Shown here in pieces: positions 17,017-25,062 of a stretch of DNA of 41,049 bases. Each line of letters starts with the position of its first letter. The stretch's first letter is position 1. The stretch lies in contig CANDMV010000021.1 of assembly GCA_947385875.1 (NCBI GenBank), positions 1 through 41,049 of the forward strand. Direction: 5' to 3'. Source of the stretch: an uncultured Eubacterium sp. (GTDB lineage Bacteria; Bacillota; Clostridia; Lachnospirales; Lachnospiraceae). Position numbers and translations under genes: made by a program. Under the pieces are notes generated by a model. The model searched no databases and was not told where the DNA came from. It worked only from the letters and a program-made list of their open reading frames with translations.

Positions 17017-19068
17017 TTATAAAAATGCATACGTTCTCTTCCCGCTGTCAGATTCCGCTGTATTCCTTTCATCCGCTGCATCTATCTTATCCGCTGTATT
17101 CTTTCCATCCGCTGCATGTACCTTATCCGCTGCCGCCGTCCGCTTTACGGCAGTGAACGGCATTGCCGCTTCTGCCTGCCCGCCCAGATTGACTGCGGCC
17201 TGTTCTAACAGATCAAATCTATCCAGCTTTTTCGCCAGCTCCGTACTCTGTTCTTTCAGCACCGCGCGTTTTTTCGGAATTTCACCGGCTGTCATAGAAA
17301 TATTTTTCTGCAGCTGGGACGCCTGGTCCCGCAGGCTCTTAGACCGGCTTTTTAGTTCTTCTTCAAACGACGCGTTCACCACAATACGAAGCTCGGCGAT
17401 CACATTGCTGATGCTTGTATTGACGCCCGACATCGCCACAGAAATATAATTCGTCACTGCATGGATGACTGTATGGACATCCAGCTGGTCATGCTGCGTC
17501 AATGCATCCACGCAGCCCTTTGCGCCGCCGACCAGGCCGCCTATGCCGCTGCCGAGCTGTACTCCAAGCATCATGCCTGCCGGACCGCCGAGACAGAAGC
17601 CTACAAACCCGCCCATAACAGAGCCGATCGTGCCGCCTCCCATCGTATTCATGCTGATTTTTCGCCCCCAGTTGATCGCCGTATCCATTTTTTTCTTCGG
17701 AGGAAACGTCACTTCAAAATCCTTCGCAGGGACATAACCCATTTTATTTAAAATATCCTCGTTGACTCCGATGCCGAAATCCAGCTGCCGCTCCAGCTCA
17801 TCTACCTGCGCATCAATCTTGGAAGAAATATCGTCCCGGATGTCGATCACGCCGCAGCTTATTTTCTCATTGATGTCGCTAATCAGCTTTGTATAATTCG
17901 CCTCGCTGCAGATCCTGCCGCCCAGCTGTGCAGAAGCGCTGTCCACCAACTCCTTTGCATCCGCCGCTATCTGCTGCCGTGCGCCGGATACGTCATTCTG
18001 CAGGGTGGCGAAGAACAGTGACAGCTTCGCGCGCCATTCCGCGCCCTTTGCCTGAAGATCGTCCAGCACTGCTGTCTTTGCATTCAGCTCTGATATCAGC
18101 CTTTGCACCACATTCTCATTTGCATCCAGCATCTGATACTGCGCCGCCACATTGTCCGCCAGCTTTATCATCTCGCTTTTTGCCGCCGCAAGAAACGGCA
18201 GGAGGAGCACTTCGCCCCGGTGCTTTAAAATAGAGCTCCATACTGCCTCTTCTAGCGCCGGGAAATTGCTGTTCATCAGCATAGTCTTGCTGCCGCTTTT
18301 TAGATACCGCAGCTTCGCCATGCTAGATACCGCTATGATCTGGACGTCTTCTGCAGGCATATTCAGCGTCCTGCTGATCTTCTCTCGGTTGTCCTCCAGA
18401 ATCACGTTGTAATTTTCATTTAAATCCTTCTTTGTCAGTGGAAACAGAATATTTTTACAATATTTATACCCGCGCTTTAGGAAATTCAGCTCGCTCTGCG
18501 TCAGGCCGGAATCCGCGTCGCTTACAAAAAGCATCACATCCGCATACGGCAGGAAACCATATGTAGTCTCAGCATGTTCGATATTCAGGCTGCCCACGCC
18601 CGGCGTATCTACAAATACCACGCCCTCTTTCAGCAGCTGGTTCGGCACGCGGATATTCAGCAGCTTCACCTGCCTGTAATTGTTGGGATTGCCTTTTTCC
18701 GACACATAATCAGCGATCTGCTCCCGCGCGATTTTCTCCACACGGCATCCGTTCTCCGCCTTCGGATCTTCGATGTATGCCTCTACCGACTCCCTCTCCC
18801 CATATCGGACAATCGTCACCACATTCGTACACAGGTTAATATCTACCGGAAACAGCGGATCTTTTTCATTTAAAAACGCATTCAGCGCAGATGATTTTCC
18901 CCGCTTTGCTTCGCCCACTGCCACTAGCATGAGCTCCTTTTTCTTCAGCATTTCAAGCTGCCCTAAAATCGCTTCTTCGGAGGATGAAGCCCCCATCTGT
19001 TTCGCCAGACTGGCGCTCTGTGATATGATTTTCTGTGTCTGATTCATTAATTCTAAAAACTCTGCCAT
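17017..19068 (-). CDS. Dynamin-like GTPase, long form with glycine-rich hydrophobic segment
   Basis: The product is 683 aa. GTPase motifs are the P-loop GEAKRGKSS at 52-60, G3 DTPGVGS at 154-160 and G4 TKKD at 212-215. Residues about 300-440 are helical stalk. Residues about 477-520 form a glycine-rich hydrophobic stretch (GGFVGFCLGGPAGMM and following), a good candidate for a membrane-inserting paddle of a bacterial dynamin-like protein. The C-terminus ends in a low-complexity Ala/Asp/Lys stretch with a repeated DKxxAADxxNTA motif. The ATG at 19068 follows AAAGGAGATTA. It is coupled to the Hsp70 genes downstream and is likely the membrane-active partner of the 519-aa GTPase at 8127-9686. Confidence 0.9.
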   Translation of the reverse strand: MAEFLELMNQTQKIISQSASLAKQMGASSSEEAILGQLEMLKKKELMLVAVGEAKRGKSSALNAFLNEKDPLFPVDINLCTNVVTIVRYGERESVEAYIEDPKAENGCRVEKIAREQIADYVSEKGNPNNYRQVKLLNIRVPNQLLKEGVVFVDTPGVGSLNIEHAETTYGFLPYADVMLFVSDADSGLTQSELNFLKRGYKYCKNILFPLTKKDLNENYNVILEDNREKISRTLNMPAEDVQIIAVSSMAKLRYLKSGSKTMLMNSNFPALEEAVWSSILKHRGEVLLLPFLAAAKSEMIKLADNVAAQYQMLDANENVVQRLISELNAKTAVLDDLQAKGAEWRAKLSLFFATLQNDVSGARQQIAADAKELVDSASAQLGGRICSEANYTKLISDINEKISCGVIDIRDDISSKIDAQVDELERQLDFGIGVNEDILNKMGYVPAKDFEVTFPPKKKMDTAINWGRKISMNTMGGGTIGSVMGGFVGFCLGGPAGMMLGVQLGSGIGGLVGGAKGCVDALTQHDQLDVHTVIHAVTNYISVAMSGVNTSISNVIAELRIVVNASFEEELKSRSKSLRDQASQLQKNISMTAGEIPKKRAVLKEQSTELAKKLDRFDLLEQAAVNLGGQAEAAMPFTAVKRTAAADKVHAADGKNTADKIDAADERNTAESDSGKRTYAFL

Positions 19069-19153
19069 TTGTATAATCTCCTTTCTTTCTGCTGAAAATA
19101 TATAATTAAACCTAATGGGACTTCCATAGCAGCAAATATACCGCCTGCAGCCG

Positions 19154-19684
19154 TCACAGCCTGCAGAAATAGGAATAAAATTTCTTGTTAATCCGAAGGT
19201 ACTGCGGATAATGCCCCGGCTCCATCAGCTTCGTAAATAAAGCAGCCATCTGATCTTCCTGCTCAAAAGGCTCATTACGGGTAATCGCCGCCGCCATCTG
19301 ATCGTAATAGCCGTAAAGCTGCCCGCACAGCTCCTGATACTGCGCCTTTGTCTTTACATCCGCCAGGGCGCTGTGCTTAAAATAGCCTGCGGGCTTTGTG
19401 TAGTCAATCTCACGCCATTCCTTCTGATGCGGATACGTCGTAAAATCCAGCAGCCGGTCCTGATTTCCCAGAGGAAATGTGACGGAGCAGTAAAGCGGAA
19501 ACAGCTCTATCCTGCCCTGCTCTGCACGTCTGGCATAATAAGGAATGGTAATGCATAAAGCCCGCCCGATTTTTTGAATGCACGGCCAGCCAGATACTAG
19601 CTCCTGCGGGATGACTTTTCTGCGGAAACTGCTGTGGTTAAAATCCGAAATAAACTGATACATTGAAAACTGCCCTCTGTCCAT
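19154..19684 (-). CDS. Uncharacterised 177-aa protein of the Hsp70/dynamin cluster
   Basis: No family is recognised. The protein begins MDRGQFSMYQFISDFN. It is mixed alpha/beta and aromatic-rich, with no signal peptide or membrane segment, and it ends KKFYSYFCRL. The ATG at 19684 follows AAGGGGACAGG. An upstream in-frame ATG at 19747 would overlap the 3' end of the peptidase gene and has no ribosome binding site. It starts 20 bp after the stop of the C39-like gene and is followed 85 bp later by the dynamin gene, so it is almost certainly part of the same transcript. A role as adaptor or structural subunit is only a guess. Confidence 0.75.
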   Translation of the reverse strand: MDRGQFSMYQFISDFNHSSFRRKVIPQELVSGWPCIQKIGRALCITIPYYARRAEQGRIELFPLYCSVTFPLGNQDRLLDFTTYPHQKEWREIDYTKPAGYFKHSALADVKTKAQYQELCGQLYGYYDQMAAAITRNEPFEQEDQMAALFTKLMEPGHYPQYLRINKKFYSYFCRL

Positions 19685-19704
19685 GTCCTGTCCCCTTTCT
19701 ATAT

Positions 19705-20826
19705 TTAAGCATATGCTTCTACCATAAAGCAGCCGCTGTCTTCCCACGCTCCTACAAATACATCCATCGGGAGCACTGCCCCGCCTCCGTTCACAGCCCC
19801 CGGATCGTTCAAGATCACCATAGGGCTGTCAGGACTGCTGTAATCTATGCCTATCACCTGTACCGCATGGTCTGCATCCATGCCCGGACCGAAAAAATCA
19901 TTATCCTGCCCAAGCCAGATCTCGCTGCTGTCCACGGCCACGATCACTTCGCCTCCGTTTTCCAAACACCGCTGCAGGTCTTCAATCGTATTCCCCCCGC
20001 TTCTTTCTACGGTACAGCCCATATGCTCCAGAATATTTCCTACATCATCCATCGGCGTGCCGCCCTGCGGCGAATACCAGCCCTGTTCTTCCGCTAAGTC
20101 TCTCAGATCGCTCTCCTGAAAATCCATGCCGGTAAGCTGCTCCAGCACAAACTCCTGCGAAGCCACCGCACAGCTGCTGCCTGTTTCCTGATAATGCCAG
20201 CTTTCCATAGAATCCAACGGATCTCCGATCACCTGATCCATATCCGTCGTATCAGGATCAAATGTTTCATAAGCCGGAGCGCAGCCGTCTGCAAATACAG
20301 TATCATCATTCAAGATTTCCGAAGCATCCAGATCCGAGTATTCCTGGACACTGTCAAAAATACCATCATTATCAAAATCCTCTGCCGTCATAAGCATATC
20401 CACAATACCGTCGCCGTCCGTATCCTGTCCGACCAGCATCGAATGGACATCCGCTATACCGTCGCCGTCCGTATCCCGCTGCCAGTCAGCTTGGACAGTA
20501 TCAAACCGCCCATCACCGTCCGTGTCAAAATACTGCTCTACGACTTCCGTATCCGCTATACCGTCACCGTCCGTGTCAAAATACTGCTCTATGACCTCCG
20601 TATCCGCTATGCCGTCGCCGTCCGTATCCTGCAGATGCTGGAATATCATCCCATCCGCAGCGCCGTCACCGTCCAGATCAACCGCCAAGCCTTCCTCTCC
20701 AGTCCGAGAAAACACCTCCCCTTCCATCCGCCCTGCAAATTCTTCACCGTCGTTTTCAAAATAATTATCATCGCCACCTTCTGCTCCGAATCCAAACAGG
20801 CCTAAAATATCATCCATATCAAACAT
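19705..20826 (-). CDS. Calcium-repeat protein with C39-like cysteine peptidase domain
   Basis: The product is 373 aa from ATG 20826, preceded by GAGAGGGGGAG. Residues about 49-160 hold seven Asp-rich repeats of the form DTDGDGIAD, like thrombospondin type 3 or EF-hand loops, expected to bind calcium. Residues about 205-373 resemble the C39-like (papain-fold) peptidase family: the WHYQETGSSCAVASQ segment supplies Gln213 and nucleophile Cys219, DADHAVQVIGID supplies His320, and ILNDPG supplies Asn340/Asp341. There is no signal peptide, which is unusual for a calcium-repeat protein. It therefore acts in the cytosol or is exported by a non-classical route. It is the first structural gene after the LytTR regulator. 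Confidence 0.85.
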   Translation of the reverse strand: MFDMDDILGLFGFGAEGGDDNYFENDGEEFAGRMEGEVFSRTGEEGLAVDLDGDGAADGMIFQHLQDTDGDGIADTEVIEQYFDTDGDGIADTEVVEQYFDTDGDGRFDTVQADWQRDTDGDGIADVHSMLVGQDTDGDGIVDMLMTAEDFDNDGIFDSVQEYSDLDASEILNDDTVFADGCAPAYETFDPDTTDMDQVIGDPLDSMESWHYQETGSSCAVASQEFVLEQLTGMDFQESDLRDLAEEQGWYSPQGGTPMDDVGNILEHMGCTVERSGGNTIEDLQRCLENGGEVIVAVDSSEIWLGQDNDFFGPGMDADHAVQVIGIDYSSPDSPMVILNDPGAVNGGGAVLPMDVFVGAWEDSGCFMVEAYA

Positions 20827-20837
20827 ATTTTTCTCCC

Positions 20838-21018
20838 CCTCTCTGTCCCGCTGACCGCATTCCATCATTTTCCTTGTTTCAGAGGTTCTGAACTATTGGT
20901 TCATATCCTCTTTGTTTCGTTGAATGCATTCCATCATTTTCTTTGTTTCGGAGGTTCTGCATTATTGGTTGTTCATATCCTCTTTGTTTCGTTGAACGCA
21001 TTCTATCATTTTTTGTCG
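20838..21018. repeat. Tandem repeat of about 66-69 bp in the leader of the peptidase gene
   Basis: Two full units and one partial unit share the core gaatgcattccatcattttc, then tttgtttc, aggttctg and attggttcatatcctc. The offset between aggttctg boxes (20883 and 20952) is 69 bp. On the minus strand each full unit carries AAAGAGGATATG, a ribosome binding site with a start codon. The partial third unit supplies the real ribosome binding site of the peptidase gene. This looks like tandem duplication of a translation-initiation region. Confidence 0.8.
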
Positions 21019-21070
21019 GATTTTGTCTCTGTTTTGGCAAAAAAGGTCTTTTTTTTGGAAAAAGCGGCAT
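20879..21070 (-). CDS. Possible 63-aa basic repeat peptide
   Basis: An ORF between the LytTR gene and the peptidase gene starts with MPLFPKKRPFLPKQ and ends in two near-identical 22-residue units containing RSTKQRGYE / HSTKQRGYE. The repeats follow the DNA tandem repeat. The upstream sequence is A-rich with only a weak ribosome binding site (GAAAAG). It may be a small leader peptide or simply repeat DNA that happens to be open. Confidence 0.25.
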   Translation of the reverse strand: MPLFPKKRPFLPKQRQNPTKNDRMRSTKQRGYEQPIMQNLRNKENDGMHSTKQRGYEPIVQNL

Positions 21071-21122
21071 ATGCTTTTCTTTTTTCAATTTTTTCTTTTT
21101 TTCATTTGATACAGACAGCAGG

Positions 21123-21851
21123 TCAATGACGCTTTTCCATAAACTGCCGGTATCTTTCCTTTGATTCCTTGTAATTACGCCGGCTGATAAGTATTTCTTC
21201 ATTGGAATACAAAAAGAACACATGATTCTGCATATCCATGCTCTGAATCATATGCATATTTACCAAATAGCTCTGATGACAGCGGAGAAAATAATCAGGA
21301 AGCTGCTTTTCTATATCATCCAGCTTCGCGGTAAAATAATAACGCTTGTCTTCCTTAACCAACTTCAGCATTACTTTTTTTGCACTGCTCTCAAAACAGC
21401 TGATTTCCTCAAAAGGAATGCGCACATACTCACCCTCGCATTTAAAATGAAAATAATTACTTTGCTGAATCATCTGATAGTACTGCTCCAGCCGCTGCAG
21501 CGTCATAAGAAGCTCCTGGCTGCTCATGTCCTCTGGTATGTAAGCCGACGGCTGCAGCAGCATTGCCTGATATAAATGCTCCGCCCCGCCATCCACATAT
21601 ACCCAGAACGCGTTGTTATTTTTCTCACGAAGGCAGCTGGCCAGCCGGATGCCATGCTTATAATCCATAAAATCTATAAAAAACAAATCCACATTCCCGC
21701 CCTCGTCCTTCACATAACGCAGCGCCTCACTGTACCTGCCGCTAGAAACCAACCGGAATGCGCACCTCTTCTCCTGAAAGTATTTCGTCATTGTCTTATG
21801 CAGAAAATTAAGCCTGTCCATCTGGTTATGATAGATAAATACACGAATCAC
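21123..21851 (-). CDS. LytTR-family response regulator with degenerate receiver
   Basis: The product is 242 aa. The N-terminal about 115 residues have a CheY-like pattern (MIRVFIYHNQ, FFIDFMD with D60 at the phosphoacceptor position, then YIPED). The acidic pair after strand 1 is missing, so normal phosphorylation is doubtful. Residues about 135-235 form a LytTR DNA-binding domain: FHFKCEGEYVRIPFEEI, LPDYFLRCHQSYLVN and ILISRRNYKESKERYRQFM. No sensor kinase is nearby. The start is GTG at 21851 after AGAGGGGGATAAAAG. It heads the same-strand cluster that includes the peptidase, dynamin-like and Hsp70-like genes and probably regulates it. Confidence 0.88.
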   Translation of the reverse strand: MIRVFIYHNQMDRLNFLHKTMTKYFQEKRCAFRLVSSGRYSEALRYVKDEGGNVDLFFIDFMDYKHGIRLASCLREKNNNAFWVYVDGGAEHLYQAMLLQPSAYIPEDMSSQELLMTLQRLEQYYQMIQQSNYFHFKCEGEYVRIPFEEISCFESSAKKVMLKLVKEDKRYYFTAKLDDIEKQLPDYFLRCHQSYLVNMHMIQSMDMQNHVFFLYSNEEILISRRNYKESKERYRQFMEKRH

Positions 21852-21907
21852 CTTTTATCCCCCTCTTACTTTCTACCTTTATTTACCTAGTGCAAGGCAC
21901 TTGAAAT

Positions 21908-21937
21908 ACGGTGTACCCTTTGGGTATACCGTTTTTT
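21908..21937 (+). terminator. Hairpin with T-run in the lytTR upstream region
   Basis: acggtgtaccc, ttt and gggtataccgt form an 11-bp imperfect dyad (21908-21932) followed by six T on the plus strand. No plus-strand gene ends here. It may stop antisense transcription, or it may be an operator dyad for the minus-strand lytTR gene, which begins 57 bp away. Confidence 0.35.
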
Positions 21938-22070
21938 CTATACATTATTCTACATATCGCAGATAAAATCGTATTACATATGCACTTCTTTTTACCAGTA
22001 TATAGCACTTTTACTGATATTTCTATATAATTTTACAGCAATGGGTTCTTTGCGCAACAGTTTAAAGATA

Positions 22071-22099
22071 TTGCTGTATATGGAAAATTGTGTTATATT
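22071..22099 (+). promoter_or_regulatory. Promoter of the P-loop gene
   Basis: TTGCTG (22071-22076), a 17-bp spacer and TATATT (22094-22099) give a sigma-A-like promoter. The start would be near 22106, leaving a leader of about 75 nt before the ATG at 22181. The arrangement is divergent from the lytTR gene. Confidence 0.55.
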
Positions 22100-22180
22100 G
22101 TGAATCAGAAGTGAGCGGCAGCTTTTGCAGAACAAAATTTTCAGATATGCATCAGGCTGTTTCGCAATCAGTGAGGAAAC

Positions 22181-22852
22181 ATGCATATAGAAATTGAAAC
22201 GAAACGTCTAAAATATGAGTTAGTCATAAAAGGAAAGTATTCTGTGATTCAAGGAGACAGCGGCAACGGAAAAACGAATATGTGCCGATTATTACAGCAG
22301 AGATTAACCGGTGATAAGACAATTAAAATCAGCTGCAAAATACCGGTCGTAACACTGGCATCCTTTGATGACGGAAGCAGGTTGAAAAATGTACAGAATT
22401 CTGTAGTTGTATTAGATGAAAACTATAAGATACTGCTAGAACCAGATGCCGCATCTATACTGAAGGATTCTGATAACTATTTTATAATACTATATAGAAA
22501 GAACTTAGATTTCCTGCCGCTATGTGTTGAGAATTTATATGAAATGCATACGAACGGCAGAGGACATTGGCTTCAACAAAAATACACAGTCTCTGGCATC
22601 AAGGACTTTCGTGGAATAAAGCATATCGTGACTGAGGATCGTGTCAGTGGTTTTGAGTTTTTTCAGGATTACTTTAATATATATGTCACCTCAGCAAATT
22701 CCAAATCTGAGATTATCACGCATCTGCAGCATTTCATCGATATAGATCCCAAATATAATGATATTTTAATTGTCTATGATGCTGCTGCTTTTGCATACCA
22801 AAACAAGCCTGCAAATATAAACACCATGCATTCAAACCCGAACTGTGCATAA
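22181..22852 (+). CDS. Uncharacterised P-loop protein
   Basis: The product is 223 aa. A Walker A motif GDSGNGKT at 25-32 follows a beta-strand (YSVIQ), and a Walker B-like strand VVVLDE lies at 75-80, so ATP or GTP binding is expected. No further family features are recognised. The last 20 residues (after IVYDAAAFAY) look unlike the rest and may reflect a truncated C-terminus. The Shine-Dalgarno-like AGGAA is only three bases from the ATG. It is followed 32 bp later by a DUF4869-like gene on the same strand, so the two probably form a transcriptional pair. Both are plus-strand islands between minus-strand regions. Confidence 0.75.
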   Translation: MHIEIETKRLKYELVIKGKYSVIQGDSGNGKTNMCRLLQQRLTGDKTIKISCKIPVVTLASFDDGSRLKNVQNSVVVLDENYKILLEPDAASILKDSDNYFIILYRKNLDFLPLCVENLYEMHTNGRGHWLQQKYTVSGIKDFRGIKHIVTEDRVSGFEFFQDYFNIYVTSANSKSEIITHLQHFIDIDPKYNDILIVYDAAAFAYQNKPANINTMHSNPNCA

Positions 22853-22884
22853 ACGATACTAAAAACTAAATGGAGGTGTTCAAA

Positions 22885-23313
22885 ATGCTAAGCATTCGAT
22901 GGGGAACTACAGAGGATACGATTGAACTGGTAGATTCTGTTTTTGATAACAATTATGAGGAAGAATGGTTTGAGGACCCGCTCGTTTCAGAAATGGTTCT
23001 GGATGTAGACAAATCAAAGGTTCTTTCGCCCCATTGTATCGAAAGCCCAGTCCTTGGACAAATTCCGCCAACCGACTTATCCAGTGGTGTAAAAGCTTTG
23101 ATTTTAGCATTAAAGACAGATTGGGGAATCTGGGCAACTGCTTGTGGAAATAATTGTGCAATGTGGTTTTTAAAGATTGCCGAGATCAAAGATCTGACTA
23201 TCAGCATAGAGCATTATTTTAAATTTCCAGATACTAAATTTGATTTTATAGACGCAGCTACCGGTGATTTATATCACAATTACATTGATTTTATTGCTAA
23301 ATACCATAGATAA
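22885..23313 (+). CDS. DUF4869-like protein
   Basis: The product is 142 aa, starting MLSIRWGT at 22885. An in-frame ATG at 22870 overlaps the Shine-Dalgarno sequence GGAGGTG and is unlikely to be used. The sequence is acidic with conserved-looking segments SPHCIESPVLG, DLSSGVKALIL, WATACGNNCAMW and HNYIDFIAKY. The resemblance to DUF4869 proteins of gut Firmicutes is from memory and unverified. The function is unknown. Its close spacing to the P-loop gene suggests a two-protein unit. Confidence 0.7.
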   Translation: MLSIRWGTTEDTIELVDSVFDNNYEEEWFEDPLVSEMVLDVDKSKVLSPHCIESPVLGQIPPTDLSSGVKALILALKTDWGIWATACGNNCAMWFLKIAEIKDLTISIEHYFKFPDTKFDFIDAATGDLYHNYIDFIAKYHR

Positions 23314-23662
23314 CAAGCCAAGAATCTCATTTATACCTGCAGACACTTAAGCCTGCCAATAAAAGCTTACTCATGAGCGTGCTGTGCCACTACACTAATG
23401 TACTGCCTTATTGATGTTTGTACTAAACTGTATCTGCATAAAATCAGTAAATACATTTGATATTTGAATGATTCATTAATACAGATACCAGACAGACAGT
23501 ACACTAATGTATTGACTCGATGACATTTGAACTAACTCAATGTTTACAGATAATTTTATCAGCACAATTCCCGTCGTGTCAGTACGCCGACTATATGGAA
23601 TCGCTCGTGAGTATCGACAGCAGATCTTTTGTTACCGTCTTCTGCAAACGGCAACTATATTT
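23314..23662. other. Intergenic region between convergent genes
   Basis: No gene is seen. The region contains a CTCATGAGC palindrome near 23373, two copies of a short ACACTAATGTA repeat (about 23392 and 23500), and a GCTCGTGAGTAT motif near 23603 next to cgccgactatatgg. Similar pieces occur near 10550 and 31550-31600. It may hold a degraded dispersed repeat. Confidence 0.4.
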
Positions 23663-24910
23663 TTAATAAAACACATGATCTCCGATTACAAGTCCATCAA
23701 TCATCCCCGTATCAACCCGAAAATACAGACAAGTCACATTACGCTTTCCATTCAAGACCTCCTGTGCAACAGAGCTGCACTGACTGCCCAGCCCTGATGC
23801 AAGCGCACTTGCAAAACGCCCGCTGGCTACCGGCGAAAACTGGCCGCTTTGGTAAATCACGCCGCTGATGCTGTTTGGAAAGCTGCTGCTTGCCACACGA
23901 TTCATAACTACGCTTCCTACTGCAAGCTTTCCTTCGTAAGGCTGATTGCCAGCTTCACAATAGATCAGGGTTGACAGCAGCTCCAGATCACTCGCACCCA
24001 ATGACGCACTGCGGCTGTCATACCAGACACCGGCACTGCTGTCATTGTCAGAAGCACTTCTCTGCTGCTGTTCCTGCTCCTTACGCTTTTCTTCCTGTTC
24101 CTTACGTCTGCGCTCCAATTCTTCCTTCTGTCTGCGTATCTCTTCTTCCCGCTTCAAATCTTCCTCTGCCTTCTGCCGCTCCAGTTCTTTTTCATATTGT
24201 CTCTGCTGCTGCAGTTCCTGTTCATATTTTTGGCGCAGCTGCTGTGAGCTTTGTATCTGAGCGATCTTAGCACTCAGCCTGCCTTTCAATTCTTGTACGG
24301 CTGCATCAATCTGTGCGATATTCTGTGTCTGCTCTTCTTCTAATTCTTCCAATTCTTTCTTATCTGAGATCAGCTTTAACTTTGCCTGCTTAATTTTTCT
24401 CGTGGTAGCTTTGTATTCATGCAGCTTTTCTCTGTCATAATTCATGACGGTCTGAAAATAATTTGCCCTGCGCAGCGCTTCCGGCAGTGAACCTGCTTCC
24501 AACACATAGGTAAGCATGTCCTCCATGCTGTTTTCATACATAAACCGTATGCGCTGTTTCATCTGTTCATACTGCTCTGCACTGTCTTCTTTTGATTTTA
24601 TCAGCTCTTTCTGCGTTTTAGTGATTTCTTCCTTTGTACTTTTAATAGAAGCTCTGGTATCATCCAACTGTGCAGAAAGACTGCTGATCTTTTCCTGTTC
24701 ACTGGAAATGTCCTGCTCAAGCACTCTCTGCTCTTCTTGATAAGAGCTGATATTTTGGTCTGATGCTTCCAGCTCACGCTCCAGCTCGCTGATTTTTCTT
24801 CCCGTACTGTCAATCTTATCCTGTATCGCACCGGCACGAGCCTGACTATTCCAGACCATGCAAATACATAGAAGCATTATGATACATAAAATATTTTTCT
24901 TTTGAATCAT
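23663..24910 (-). CDS. Secreted coiled-coil cell-wall hydrolase (SleB/CwlJ-type)
   Basis: The product is 415 aa. A signal peptide (hydrophobic core ILCIIMLLCICMVW) probably ends at ARA-GA near residue 27. Residues about 28-285 are a long coiled coil similar to the N-terminal regulatory half of PcsB/CwlO-type peptidoglycan hydrolases, ending in a Glu/Lys/Arg/Gln-rich stretch. Residues about 305-415 match the SleB/CwlJ hydrolase_2 domain, with LIYCEAGNQPYEGKLAVGSV, VVMNRV and the terminal IGDHVFY. This domain cleaves peptidoglycan glycan strands in spore lytic enzymes. The coiled coil suggests control by a membrane partner (FtsEX-like), which is inference. It stands alone on the minus strand. 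Confidence 0.9.
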   Translation of the reverse strand: MIQKKNILCIIMLLCICMVWNSQARAGAIQDKIDSTGRKISELERELEASDQNISSYQEEQRVLEQDISSEQEKISSLSAQLDDTRASIKSTKEEITKTQKELIKSKEDSAEQYEQMKQRIRFMYENSMEDMLTYVLEAGSLPEALRRANYFQTVMNYDREKLHEYKATTRKIKQAKLKLISDKKELEELEEEQTQNIAQIDAAVQELKGRLSAKIAQIQSSQQLRQKYEQELQQQRQYEKELERQKAEEDLKREEEIRRQKEELERRRKEQEEKRKEQEQQQRSASDNDSSAGVWYDSRSASLGASDLELLSTLIYCEAGNQPYEGKLAVGSVVMNRVASSSFPNSISGVIYQSGQFSPVASGRFASALASGLGSQCSSVAQEVLNGKRNVTCLYFRVDTGMIDGLVIGDHVFY

Positions 24911-25062
24911 GACGGCATCTATTCCTCCTCTCTGCCATCATGGCGCATACAAAAACGCCTTGGAAAAAAATGGAAAGTCTACTGCCATAAATTATAACAT
25001 AACATATATCGGGTTGTACATATTTATTAACTATTTTTTAAAGAAATTGTAATAACAGAGTA

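Noticed and set aside
20406..20690. Possible CRISPR-like array (regularly spaced repeats)
   Set aside because: The repeats encode in-frame DTDGDGIAD units, with spacing set by codons and no unique spacers.
20194..20805. 203-aa plus-strand ORF opposite the calcium repeats
   Set aside because: It is the mirror of the Asp/Gly-rich repeat DNA. It has no family signal and no ribosome binding site.
21908..21937. Riboswitch or leader RNA for lytTR
   Set aside because: Only one dyad is visible, its T-run is on the opposite strand, and no conserved aptamer is recognised.
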